Shown piece after piece: positions 13,095 through 23,083 of a DNA stretch of 64,000 nt. Made by a program: the position numbers and the translations under genes. Where the stretch lies: NCBI RefSeq assembly GCF_958979055.1, contig NC_084892.1, positions 2,993,501 through 3,057,500 on the forward strand, in the 5' to 3' direction. Every line of letters starts with the position of its first letter. The first letter of the stretch is position 1. The notes under the pieces were generated by a model, which did no database searches, had not been told where the DNA came from, and saw only the letters and a program-made list of their open reading frames with translations. This DNA comes from Alnus glutinosa (Eukaryota > Streptophyta > Magnoliopsida > Fagales > Betulaceae).

Positions 13095-14255
13095 ATGGGC
13101 TGCATTTCGTCAAAGCTCGTCAGGAAAAACCTGAAGCGAGAAATCATTTTCAACAATGGCGGCGAGTGCGTGAACCACGTGGTCTCTCTCACGTCAAGCA
13201 CCTATGGGGCGCTCAACTTGGACAACGAGCAACCCACCAAAGATTGTGTGGGGGCTGAGAGTAGGAGACTCCAGAGATCTCCTCCTCGCGTGGAGCCAGA
13301 GGTTATCAATGCTTGGGAACTCATGGAGGATCTTGAAGAAGGAATGCCCATTTCGAATCAAGCCAAGAAGAGCCCCAAGCCTCGGTCTTTTCTACGTGGG
13401 TTTACCGGTTTCGATGCGAGGAGTCCGATGAAGTTCTCGAATCAGAGTGGGTCTCCCAAGAAAGCGAAGAGATTTGCTGGGAAAGAGAATAAGAGTCGGG
13501 TTAATCTTTTCGGACGTGCCGATTATAGCCCGAAAGCGGTTCTGAAAGCCAAGATTTGTTATCCGGTGAAAGGGTCTCCAATAGGGGCAAAAAGAGAGAG
13601 TCCTGGGAGAGATTCGGAGTTTTCGTCGCGAAGAAAGAGCTTTAGTCCCCTGTTTGATCCAGAGCTTCTTGCTTCTTATGAGAAAGAATTGTCCGAAGAG
13701 GAAGAACAAATCAAGATGATCGTTTCACCCACACCGAAATCCAGAAGAGCGAGGAAGACCAGGGAATTGGAGGCTATTCTTGATTCTTTTGAGAGAAAGT
13801 GCCCGCCCGGCGGTGAAAATGCGGTTGTGATTTACACGACGACGTTACGAGGAATCCGGAAGACCTTTGAGGACTGCAACAAGGTCCGGTCGATAATCGA
13901 ATCGCACTGTATCCACGTGTTCGAGCGGGATATATCCATGGATTCGGGATTCAAAGAGGAACTGAGGGGACTAATGGGGACAAAGGAGGTGAAAGTTCCA
14001 CTAGTTTTCGTGAAGGGAAGGTTGATTGGGGGAGGTGATGAGGTGGTGAAGTTGGAAGAGGAGGGGAAACTCAGCATTTTGTTTGATGGGATTCCGAGGG
14101 CTCTCGGAGGGTGCGAAGGTTGCGCTGGTGTGAGGTTTGTGATGTGCATGGACTGCAGTGGGAGCTGTAAGGTCTTGGATGCCGAGCAGAAGAAGATGGT
14201 GAGGTGTGGTGAGTGCAACGAGAATGGGTTGATTCAGTGCCCTGTTTGTTGTTAA
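13095..14255 (+). CDS. Glutaredoxin-domain, cysteine-rich protein (plant GRXCR-like), single exon, 386 aa
   Basis: The product starts MGCISSKL, a consensus N-myristoylation site (Gly2, Ser6) with Cys3 available for palmitoylation, so plasma-membrane attachment is expected. Residues 50-240 are a Ser/Arg/Lys-rich, probably disordered linker. Residues about 243-330 form a glutaredoxin fold (VVIYTTTLRGIRKTFEDC, cis-Pro segment VPLVF at 301-305, GGGDEV at 312-317). The usual CxxC/CxxS active site is missing: the position after the first beta strand reads TTTLRGIRKT, as is typical of this plant subfamily, so classical disulfide reductase activity is unlikely. Residues 340-386 carry four CxxC pairs (C340/C343, C351/C354, C371/C374, C382/C385), a zinc-binding module. 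Length and intronless structure fit Arabidopsis proteins such as the At5g39865 group. Its biological role is not established here. Confidence 0.93.
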   Translation: MGCISSKLVRKNLKREIIFNNGGECVNHVVSLTSSTYGALNLDNEQPTKDCVGAESRRLQRSPPRVEPEVINAWELMEDLEEGMPISNQAKKSPKPRSFLRGFTGFDARSPMKFSNQSGSPKKAKRFAGKENKSRVNLFGRADYSPKAVLKAKICYPVKGSPIGAKRESPGRDSEFSSRRKSFSPLFDPELLASYEKELSEEEEQIKMIVSPTPKSRRARKTRELEAILDSFERKCPPGGENAVVIYTTTLRGIRKTFEDCNKVRSIIESHCIHVFERDISMDSGFKEELRGLMGTKEVKVPLVFVKGRLIGGGDEVVKLEEEGKLSILFDGIPRALGGCEGCAGVRFVMCMDCSGSCKVLDAEQKKMVRCGECNENGLIQCPVCC

Positions 14256-16147
14256 TTTAAATTATCAAGAATCCTCTTCTTGGATTTTGATTTGGGTATT
14301 TCTTGAAGCTGCTAGCCTTGGTATGTCATTGTTCGTTTTGAAGGCTAGACACAAAAGATAGCTTGAAGATGCTCTTCTTTATGTGAGAAAATGGGGTTCT
14401 AAAGTGGGTTTTAGGCCCTCCTGTATGCTGATGCTTTGATTTGCTTGTTTTTATTAATCTACTGATCTAGTTCACTATTCTTACACGCATGATGGAATTT
14501 ATGGAGGAATTATTTACCATTTCGTATGTGTGTGTGTGTGTGTGTGTATATATGACGTTTACTTCAGTCCTGTATCTGATATATACAGTATTTAGGTGTA
14601 TGAACTCTAAAAGTCAGAGTTCCTGCACTGACTTTCAGCATTTGATATGTCAATATGCTAATGTAGCAATTCTACCTTATTTCTTCTCTTTTTCAAGTAT
14701 AGTAAGTTATGAGTGTTACCAATTTCACTACAAGAACTTTATAAATTGATGCACCTATGTGGATGCTGCCACCAAAACTGCCAGACTGTTGTAGGTTTGC
14801 TTACTGACCCCCCCATTAGCCGGGAGACTTTAGGGAAAGAAAGAAAGAGTCTAATATGAAGCCATCCTCATAAGTACCCACATCAGTTTGTAAGACTTCT
14901 GTTGTATATTGACGGACACCATCCACTTCCTCAAAGTGTTGTGCTGCTGTTAACATATTGACTGACTCCATCCACATCAGTTTGAAAGACTTCTGTTGCA
15001 TATTGACCTCCCAGTTAGTTGGCTGCCTGGTATGATTGCAAAACTCTCATGGTGAAATTGATAGATACACTAGTGGGTTCGTTTGATAAAACGTTTTAGA
15101 TGGTGCTTTTTGTTTTTTGGTTGATGTAACATAAATGTGAAAGTAATTTTGAGTGTTTTATAAATATTTTGTTTTTAGAGTTGTTTGTGACTAAAAAGCA
15201 AAAAGCTTCTCCTTGTTGAAAGAGGCCAAATCTGTTGTTCTATTGAACTTCCACTTAGTTGGCTGCCTTAGAGGCCAATTCTGTTGTTCTATTCAACTTC
15301 CACTGAAGTTGGCTGCCTTTGGAGAGAGAGAGAGAGGAATTAAAATACTACATTTTGATATCAGTGTCAAGGTGTAGGCAAAACAAACTCAAAATTGAAG
15401 CCACTAAATAAGAGATGGGCGATTCTTACATGCATTTTTAATATAATTTTTCTGAAAGAGAATTATTCAAAATCAAATCCCCAAAAAGAATAAATCAGAT
15501 CAAAAGAGCCTATCCGACAACAAAGTAATTTCCAAATGAACTTAAAGAACATTTACAAAAATTGGACTCCTAACAAAATGATTATGACCATCAAGAGTAT
15601 CAGGCACCACTTTCTAACACTGACACCTGAAGGAGATTCAATGGAAACTTTGTAAACCTTGGGATCGTGTCTTTTCCCTACAAAGGAGAGGGTTTGATAA
15701 ACTTTTAAGTCTGAGAAATCTGTTCTGGTTTTGTTAACCAAATACAGAGACGGGAAGTTTATATATAGCCAATGAGGCTAAGAGCTCTTTACAGTGAAAT
15801 AGAAAACGAGAAGGCACATTACATCTTGAGATACACGTGGAAGTAGAGGGAAAGAAAAAGACAGGACGCTGGACAGTGGACACCAGCTTCATCTTCTGTC
15901 ACGTGAAAACAGAGTTGGTAATCAGGATGAAACATGGGGCTGTCTATTGGCTTAAAATCTGGAAGGTGCGGCTGCTGTTGTGCAGGAAGCGGGGAGCTGT
16001 TGTGCTGGGGGCTTGACTGTGCTGTGTCAGTACCAAGTGTAGCTGATGTAGCTGTTGTATCAGGTATAGCTGCTGTTGTGCAGGAAACATGGAGCTGTAT
16101 CTTAACAAAACTGACATTGGTTGCGAATAATCGTCTAATGTTTTGTT
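14256..16147. other. 3' flank of the glutaredoxin-domain gene and unassigned repeats
   Basis: Holds a (GT)n run (14527-14547), two similar 38-bp stretches around CCACATCAGTTTG (14880 and 14973), and an exact-junction tandem duplication of 49 bp (15222-15270 and 15271-15319, both beginning GAGGCCAA). A minus-strand frame at 15553-15741 encodes KVYQTLSFVGKRHDPKVYK and KVSIESPSGVSVRKW; it has a protein-like look but I do not recognise it and cannot support a gene. From about 15930 there are repeated GTAGCTG/GTTGTGCAGG words of unknown origin leading into the F-box fragment. Confidence 0.5.
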
Positions 16148-16895
16148 TTAGATCGGACAAACATGGTATGGGAAGAGATGAAAACCCTTGATGGATTCAC
16201 AGTTTTTGCAAGTTCCTTGTCATCTCATTCCAGAACTGGCCTTCGTGGACTGGTGAGAAATAGTGTCTACTTCCCCAAACTTCTTTGCCGCTCGTTCGAC
16301 AATTGTAGATACTACCGTATAAGGACAGTCCTGACTTGGGAGGTCATGGAATTCTCTGAATTGAACCGCCCATAGACTTCACCAGCTTCACCTGAAGAAA
16401 TCTAGTTGCAGAAGTATGGTCTATTAATTGAGCATTTAGAAATGTTAATTAACATGTTTAGCTGTAACTGCATTTGATGGAATACTATATTGCTATAAAT
16501 TTCTGTCCAAGTAGTTGCCCACAAAGTGACTTTGTTATCTTCTAGAAGAGCTAATGTTGGATTTGTGTTTTCTTTTGTCACAAGTGTCTGTCTGGTATAA
16601 CATGTTGCCAGATAGTGTGTATTAGATTCCTGTTGTGCATATGTTGACTTTCAGTGTTTGTAGATTATGTGATGTCTTGGGTCTCATGGTAGTCAGTATG
16701 CTGCCCAGAATCTCAACCTTAATCACAGCTAAGTTGTTCTACTACCCATTTCTTCAGGCCTTATTTTATTATATGCATAATGCATGAATTTTACAAAGAA
16801 AGATCCACAATACATATGGACATATGAACAGTTTGGACAGCATATATACTACTACAAGGTGCCAATCTGTCTAGGCAACTTATCTATTAAGCATT
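16148..16895 (+). pseudogene. 3'-terminal fragment of an F-box/DUF295 gene plus its 3' flank
   Basis: From about 16150 the DNA matches the C-terminal coding end of the F-box genes downstream: NMVWEEMKTLDG, SSHSRTGLRGL and NSVYFPKL are readable, followed by the conserved end ACTTCACCAGCTTCACCTGA at 16375. The match continues through the 3' flank (GAAATCTAGTTGCAGAAGTATGGTCTA in paraphrase, ending near 16895), where it parallels 43106-43770 best. The F-box and most of the propeller are missing and frame is not kept through the end (a single 70-codon frame, 16163-16375, is left). This is a truncated copy marking the left end of the tandem array. It is not expected to make a working protein. Confidence 0.8.
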
Positions 16896-16982
16896 TTTTT
16901 TTTTCATTTTTATAAAATAATATTAATATGGTATATGAGACATGCGAATGTAATTGATAGGTTTGACGTGGTGGGTTGCATT

Positions 16983-17167
16983 CAGGGACGTAGCTAGGTA
17001 TAGCCATGGGGGTCCATGGCCCGCCAAGCCCCAAGCTTTTTCCAAATAAAAAATAAAAATTTTACTCTTTATTTTATTTTTATTTTTTTTTAGTTTTGGC
17101 CACTCCAATTTTTTTTTTTTTTTTTCAATTTGGTCCCTCCAAAGTCTACAAGTTGGCTCCGCCCCTG
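16983..17167. mobile_element. Short hAT-type MITE, 185 bp
   Basis: Ends CAGGGACGTAGCTAG and TTGGCTCCGCCCCTG form imperfect inverted repeats of the common plant CAGGGGCGGAGCC type. A perfect 8-bp target duplication GTTGCATT flanks it (16975-16982 and 17168-17175). No coding capacity. Confidence 0.9.
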
Positions 17168-17376
17168 GTTGCATTTATAAGATGTCCATAGATACCATTT
17201 GTGACACTTTTGTAAACTGAAGTGTCTATTTGATAGCGAGACAAAGCACATGTAATAAAATTTAAAAAAGAAAAAGAAAAAGTATTTAACCATTTTTGAA
17301 TAGCGTAGTACAATTTACATCAATATATGCAAACAAAATAAAATTTAGACCATAAGATAATGCTACATATATATAT

Positions 17377-17414
17377 ATACATACATACATACATACATAC
17401 ATACATACATGCAT
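17377..17414. repeat. (TACA)n microsatellite
   Basis: About nine tetranucleotide units (ACAT/TACA) preceded by a short AT run. Confidence 0.93.
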
Positions 17415-17982
17415 GTAAAAATGATTATTTTGTCTATAATTAAATAATAATCCTATTTGAAAATATTTGAATTACTGTCATCAAGTTGAAAACTCAAAAT
17501 TATAATATAAAAAAAAAATTGCAAAAAGAGGGTTTTGTGACATAATTTTCAATTTTTCCTTCTTATAATATCATTTGCCCATTTAAAAAAAAAAAAAAAG
17601 CCAGGACACGTGAGCATAAGATGACATAATAAAAATTAATGTCAAAAATCATATTTTTATCTTATAATTATCTTATAACGCTCCTAATGCTAACTTGTTA
17701 GTTTCAATCGTATATTATTTTTTTTACCGAGAGCACCGATCCAAGATTAATTACGACCATCATATTAATATTAATATTTTAAGATAATTGCAACATAAAA
17801 ATATGTATTTTTACTCCATAGTCAATCATATACGCATGTGCTGTAAAGAAGTCCTCCACACCTCTACATCTACACGAAAACAATTCGGCACATGTTTTGC
17901 CACGTCACAGAAAGTAACAAACATCAACGTCACGTGGCAGCCATTGATTGGTAGGCAGAGACTGAAACTGTGCAAGCTCTCA

Positions 17983-17988
17983 CACGTG
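17983..17988. promoter_or_regulatory. G-box CACGTG upstream of the first F-box copy
   Basis: The core lies in CTCACACGTGTTGCCACC, 65 bp before the exon-1 ATG. The same word in the same context recurs before the copies at 28877 and 41004. G-boxes bind plant bZIP and bHLH factors; the functional role here is inferred from conservation only. A second CACGTG sits at 17931-17936. Confidence 0.55.
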
Positions 17989-18052
17989 TTGCCACCACGA
18001 CTCTATCTGTAGTCCCTGTCGAAGGCAGAAGCAGCTTCGCTTGGTTCTCATT

Positions 18053-20005
18053 ATGGCTGGAAAAATGAGGAAGCTGAAATCGTAAGATTTTTATTTTTTG
18101 GATTTAATATTTTGCATAAATTCAAATTGAAATGTAATCATTTTTTTTTTCTCCCTTTTGAACATTTTACTTGCTTGAAGTTAAGGATGAGCAACATGAT
18201 GTTAGGGTTTCTGGGGGGATACCGGATACCCAATGTGTTTTTACAACAATTATAAGTCTGAATTGTTCAAAATTTGGAGTCCAGTCAGAAACTTTTGATG
18301 GGTTTATCAAATGGGTCTTAATCTGTGGCTATGAATCGTTCTTGGGTTTTGTAGACTAGATCAAACTAAGGTTTGTGATGGATACCAATGTCAAATTGAA
18401 AACTTCGATGGGTTTTTTTTTTTCATACGGGTTTAATCCCCATATTAAGGTAATAGATTTTTAGGTTTTAGTCCAATCTACAAGTGTTTTATTTTGAATA
18501 AGAAATGAAGGGCCTACCAAAAATTAAAAGAGAAGAAAACTAAAGGGGCATGTTCTAATTATGTAGATAGCTTTGAAAAATTTACTGCAATTTAGAATCC
18601 CTTTTAAGGGTGGGTTGTCGATTGATTGTATTTCAAGCTTTTGTTGTTGGAGATCCAATCTGCTAGTGTCTCTACAGATCAATGACTTCCTTTTTACTCT
18701 CTCTTTGGCGAGTGTTTGTGTTTTTGTTTTTTTGGTGGGGGGCTCTGGTGGAGGCAACATTGTAACGTGATTTTTACTGGAGTTCTCAGCTCTGTCTTTG
18801 CATACATTTCTTTTAGCAGTATGGCATTTCAAGCTCATTAATTGGTTTAATTTGACTGTTTTATACTACAACTTACTGGGGCTTTATGTATAGGTTAGCC
18901 TGAAACGGTCACTGAAAATAAAAGAATGACAATGGAGGAGAAGAAAGAGAATTTGGAGCTGCAGAATTGGTCTGGCCTTCCTACAGAACTCTTCGAATCG
19001 ATTATATCCCGTCTAACCCTAGAGGACAATGTTCGCGCCTCGGTCGTTTGCAAGAGATGGCACTCAGTTGCAGTCTCTGTCCGGGTAGTAAATCAGTCAC
19101 CATGGCTTATGTACTTCCCAAAGAAAAGGAAAAAGAATGGTACCTTGTGTGAATTTTATGACCCATCACTACGCAAGACACATTCCATTGAGCTGCCCGA
19201 GTTGACTGGGTCTAGGGTTTGCTACACTAAAGATGGCTGGCTGTTGCTGTACAGACCCAGTTGTCATCACTTGTGCTTCTTTAATCCCTTCACTCGCCAA
19301 GTGATTAGACTGCCCAGCTTTCAGTTGAATCGTAATGCTGCTGCCTTCTCCTGTGCCCCAACATCTACCAGCTGCATGCTTCTTACAGTTTCTTACAGGG
19401 GTCCCCAAATTGCTCTTAGCACTTGCCATCCTGGGGCAACAGAGTGGCTTACCGTTAGTTACCAACATCCTTTGGGCTCTTTCTTTGGTATTGGTATTAT
19501 GAATAAGTTTGTTTTCTGCAATGGACTTTTCTATTGTCTGAGTTACAATGATTGGCTAGGGGTCTTTGACCCACTGGAGCGTACTTGGAATGTTCTTGTT
19601 CTGCCTCCACCCAAATGCGCCGGCAAATGGTTGAATAATCAGTGGGAAGGCAAGTACATGACAGAGCATAAAGGGGAAATATTACTTATTTGTGCTTGTT
19701 CTTATGAAATCCCCGTTATGTTTAAGCTGGATCAGGCAAGCTTTGTATGGGAAGAGATGAAAAGCCTCGATGGTGTCACACTTTTTGCGAGTTTCTTGGC
19801 ATCTCATTCCAGAACTAACCTTTCTGGACTGATGACAAACAGTGTCTACTTCCCCAAAGTTCGTTTCTGTGGAAAGAATTGCACATCATATTCTTTCTAT
19901 GATTGTAGATTCTATCCTTGTAAGGAGTGTCATGACTTGGGAGATCGATATCCTCCTGAAAATATCTGGATTGAACCTCCCCAAGACTTCTCAAGCTTCA
20001 CCTGA
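18053..20005 (+). CDS. F-box protein with DUF295 (KIB1-4 type) beta-propeller, copy 1
   Basis: Main frame 18926-20005 gives 359 aa. Residues about 15-55 (WSGLPTELFESIISRLTLED...CKRWHSVAVSVRV) form an F-box, which binds SKP1/ASK in SCF ubiquitin ligases. The rest matches the DUF295/KIB propeller that presents substrates, with conserved GWLLLYRP, FFNPFTRQVIRLP and GVFDPLERTWNVL blocks. By comparison with its sisters an upstream exon exists at 18053-18081 (MAGKMRKLK plus two bases, then GTAAG) with an acceptor before 18894. Here, however, one extra T after GTTAGCC shifts the frame, so the exon-1 frame stops after 12 codons. Translation therefore probably starts at ATG 18926, leaving exon 1 as an upstream ORF. 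Substrate unknown. Confidence 0.85.
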
Positions 20006-20712
20006 AGAAATCTAGCTGCAGAAGTATGGTCTAGTTTTAACATTTAGAAAATTTGTATTAAAATGTTTAGCTGTAACAGCATTGGATGGAATGCTATAAA
20101 TTTCTGTATTAAGTAGTTCAGTTGCCTGCAAAGCGACTTTGTTACACTTCTTGAAGAACTAATGTTGGACTTTTGTTTTCTTTTATCATAAGTGTGTCAG
20201 AGTTTGACTTGCATCCTGTAAGTTTTTCAATGGAGTTTTTTTTTTTTTTTTTGTTAAAAAAAAATGAATGAATAAGATTGCTTCTAGTGAAAATATAAGT
20301 TGATTTTTCCTTCAATCTTGTCCATTCATTTTTTTACAGAGATGTCAATTGAAATATTTACAGGATGTAAATATTTCAAGTATTATATTTATGTATAACA
20401 ATTCTGAAGATACTTTGTACCCACTATCTACACCCAAACCAGAAGTGGAAGATAAAATTGACGAGGAAGCCATTAGAAAGCAAGAAAAATGGGTTGAAAA
20501 TGATCTAATGGAAAATGCCACCATTATCCATTGCATGAAGGATAATATCATTCCTCTGTTTTAGGGAAAAGGAAACGATGGGTGCATTAGAAATAAAGTA
20601 TCTATTTCATTTTATTTTATTTTAAACAAAAAAAGTCGTTCTTTTCGTTTTTTTAATTTTAAAAGAAAAAAACTTTTTTTTTTTCGTTTGTTTTGTTTTT
20701 ATAATTTTAGGT

Positions 20713-20746
<34 letters not shown>

Positions 20747-21103
20747 CTTTCTTTTTCTCCTTTTTTCCTTCTTCTTCTTTTTTTTCCTTTTTTCTTTAAT
20801 TTTTTTTTAGTTTTTTTTATAAAAAATTTATAAGAACATTTTTGTTTTATTTAAAAAAATTATCGTCATTTTTGCCTTTTTGTTGGTCTTAGAGGAGGAC
20901 AATGACATTTTTTAATATTTTGAAAGGAAATATTGACACAATCAATAATTTAAAAGAACATTAACAATTAAATAATAGTTTGAAGAGATACGTGTATGTT
21001 TCCTCAAGTATTTAAAGTACTAGTTTTAATTTCTTCATGCTGAAAACTAGAATTTTAATATCAAAAAATGAAAAAGAGGTTTGTGACATAATATTACTAA
21101 TTA
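20006..21103 (+). other. 3' flank of F-box copy 1
   Basis: The first 200 bp match the 3' flank of the other copies. From about 20640 to 20900 it is T- and A-rich low-complexity DNA. The 71-codon frame at 20349-20564 is listed separately as a retroelement fossil. No further gene is seen. Confidence 0.6.
20345..20590 (+). mobile_element. Small Copia gag-like fossil carried in the F-box repeat unit
   Basis: Words such as EEAIRKQEKWVEND and IIHCMKDNIIPLF resemble the UBN2/gag N-terminal region of Copia-type LTR elements. It is a short broken remnant with no LTR or pol beside it. Related remnants sit at the same relative place after the copies ending near 25498 and 31030, so it has been copied along with the F-box unit. 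Confidence 0.5.
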
Positions 21104-21112
21104 TAAATTTAT

Positions 21113-21462
21113 GAGATAATTGCACCGTTGGTCCCTGTGGTATGCCATAATTATTTTTTACTCTTTATGGTTTAAAAAGTTCATGGGAGATCCTTGTGGT
21201 TAGCAATAATTACAAGGGAAAATTGCACCATTAGTCCCTGTGGTATGCCATAATTATTTTTCACTCCCTATAGTTTAAAAAGTTCATGAGAAATCCCTGT
21301 GGTATGCAATAATTACGTTTTACTCCCTGGGTCGATTTTCCGTCTGCAATTTTGACGGAATCTGTTAGCCCTACACGTCAGCGACACGTGTCGCCATCTT
21401 AATAAAAAAAATAAAAATTTATTAAAAAATAAATAAAAATACTTATTTTTAAAAAAAAATTA

Positions 21463-21496
<34 letters not shown>

Positions 21497-22477
21497 AAAG
21501 AAAGAAAGAAAGAAAGAAAAAACAAAAATGGGAAAGGGGGTGGCCCAACCACCCCCAAAGGGGCGCGCCACCCCCAGCGGCCTCTGGGGGTGGCCGCGCG
21601 CCACCCCCATTGGCTGGGGTGGCCTGGCCACCCCTTTCCCATTTTTGTTTTTTCTTTTTCTTTTTTGAATTTTAATTTTTTTAAAAAAATAAGTATATTT
21701 ATTTATTTTTTAATAAATTTTTATTTTTTTTTATTAAGATTGGACATGTCAGCGCCACGTGTCACCAATAAGATGACGACACGTGGCGCTGACGTGGCAT
21801 TTGACGGAATCTGTTAAAAATTTAACAGAATTTGACGACAGGGATTGATTTGTAATTATTACATACCACAGGGATCTCTCATGAACTTTTTAAACCATAG
21901 GAAGTGAAAAATAATTATGGCATACCACAGGGACCAACAGTGCAATTTTTCCTAATCACAAATTGATCCATGGCGTCAAATTCCGTTAGAATTTTTAACA
22001 TATTCCGTCAAATGCCACGTCAGGGCCACGTGTCACCAATAAGATAGTGACACATGTCCATCTTAATAAAAAATATAAATTTATTAAAAAATAAATAAAT
22101 AAATTTATTTTTAGCCACCCCTTTCCAATGGGGGTAGTTGTGCGCCACCCCTAGTGGCCGTCGGGGTGGCCATCGGGCCACCCCTTGCCCCCTTTTTTCT
22201 TTTTGTTTTTTTTTCTTTAAAATAAGTATATTTTTTTTTTTTTTTTTTTAATAAATTTATATTTTTTTATTAAGATAGACACGTGTCTCCATCTTATTGG
22301 CGATATGTGGCACTGACGTAGCATTTGACGGAATCTGTTAAAAATTCTAACGGAATTTGACGCCAGGGATCAATTTGTAATTATTGCTAACCACAAGGAC
22401 CTTCCATGAACTTTTTAAACCATAAGGAGTGAAAAATAATTATGGCATACCACATAGACCAACGGTATAATTATCCC
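21113..22477. mobile_element. Mutator-like foldback element (outer), containing a second one
   Basis: Long inverted ends (left GAGATAATTGCACCGTTGG, right the complement of GGGATAATTATACCGTTGG) extend about 100 bp and include the shared text GGTATGCCATAATTATTTTT and TTTAAAAAGTTCATG. A perfect 9-bp target duplication TAAATTTAT (21104-21112 and 22478-22486) fits the Mutator superfamily. The interior repeats CCACGTGTC and blocks of GGGGTGGCC. No transposase is present, so the element is non-autonomous. The left arm is interrupted by a relative at 21216-21952. Confidence 0.88.
21216..21952. mobile_element. Mutator-like foldback element (inner, nested), 737 bp
   Basis: Begins GGGAAAATTGCACCATTAG and ends with its complement GTGCAATTTTTCC. 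A 9-bp target duplication with one mismatch flanks it (TAATTACAA at 21207-21215, TAATCACAA at 21953-21961). The outer element's right arm gives the uninterrupted sequence of the insertion site, confirming the nesting order. The centre (21536-21645) is a GC-rich palindromic block of CCACCCCC/GGGGGTGG words. No coding capacity. Confidence 0.88.
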
Positions 22478-22941
22478 TAAATTTATAACCTAGAAAAAGA
22501 AAAAAACGTAAAGACACGGTAGAGTTCTCGTCATGTATTAAGACCTCCAGGCATCTACACAAAAACAAGTCGGCACAAATGTTGCCATGTAACATAAAGT
22601 CAACAAAATGGAAAATGATTATTACACTCACGTTGTATAACTCCAGCACTCACATTAGACACAAGGAATGAAATCCATACACTAGATCCCACTTCCTTGT
22701 ATCTGGTGTGAGTGCTGGAGTTGTGAAGTTTCCTTGTGTCTGGTGTGAGTGCTGGAGTTGTGAAGTATGAGTGTAACGATCACTCCTCCAACAAAATACC
22801 AACTTCACGTCAAAATCATTCTGATTTGCCTTCTATTGATTGGTTCATGGAGACTGAAAGTGTGAAAACTCTCGCACTTGATTCTTAAGGATTCACACAT
22901 GTTGCCACCAGCCCACCACCACTTCCACATACGGCCCATAC

Positions 22942-22944
<3 letters not shown>

Positions 22945-23007
<63 letters not shown>
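22945..23007. repeat. (CT)n microsatellite in the leader of the broken F-box copy
   Basis: CT dinucleotides with one TGT interruption. Equivalent but shorter CT tracts precede exon 1 in the copies at 28877 and 41004, so the tract is part of the shared 5' leader. Confidence 0.93.
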
Positions 23008-23011
<4 letters not shown>

Positions 23012-23083
23012 TCTCTGAACTTTCTCTCTAAAGTCTCTCTCTGTCTAGGCAGAAGCAGCTTCATTTGGTTCTCACTTAGCACT

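Noticed and set aside
20349-20564. 71-aa frame downstream of F-box copy 1 as a small gene
   Set aside because: It resembles a Copia gag N-terminus and decayed relatives occur at the same place in other units, so it is a retroelement fossil.
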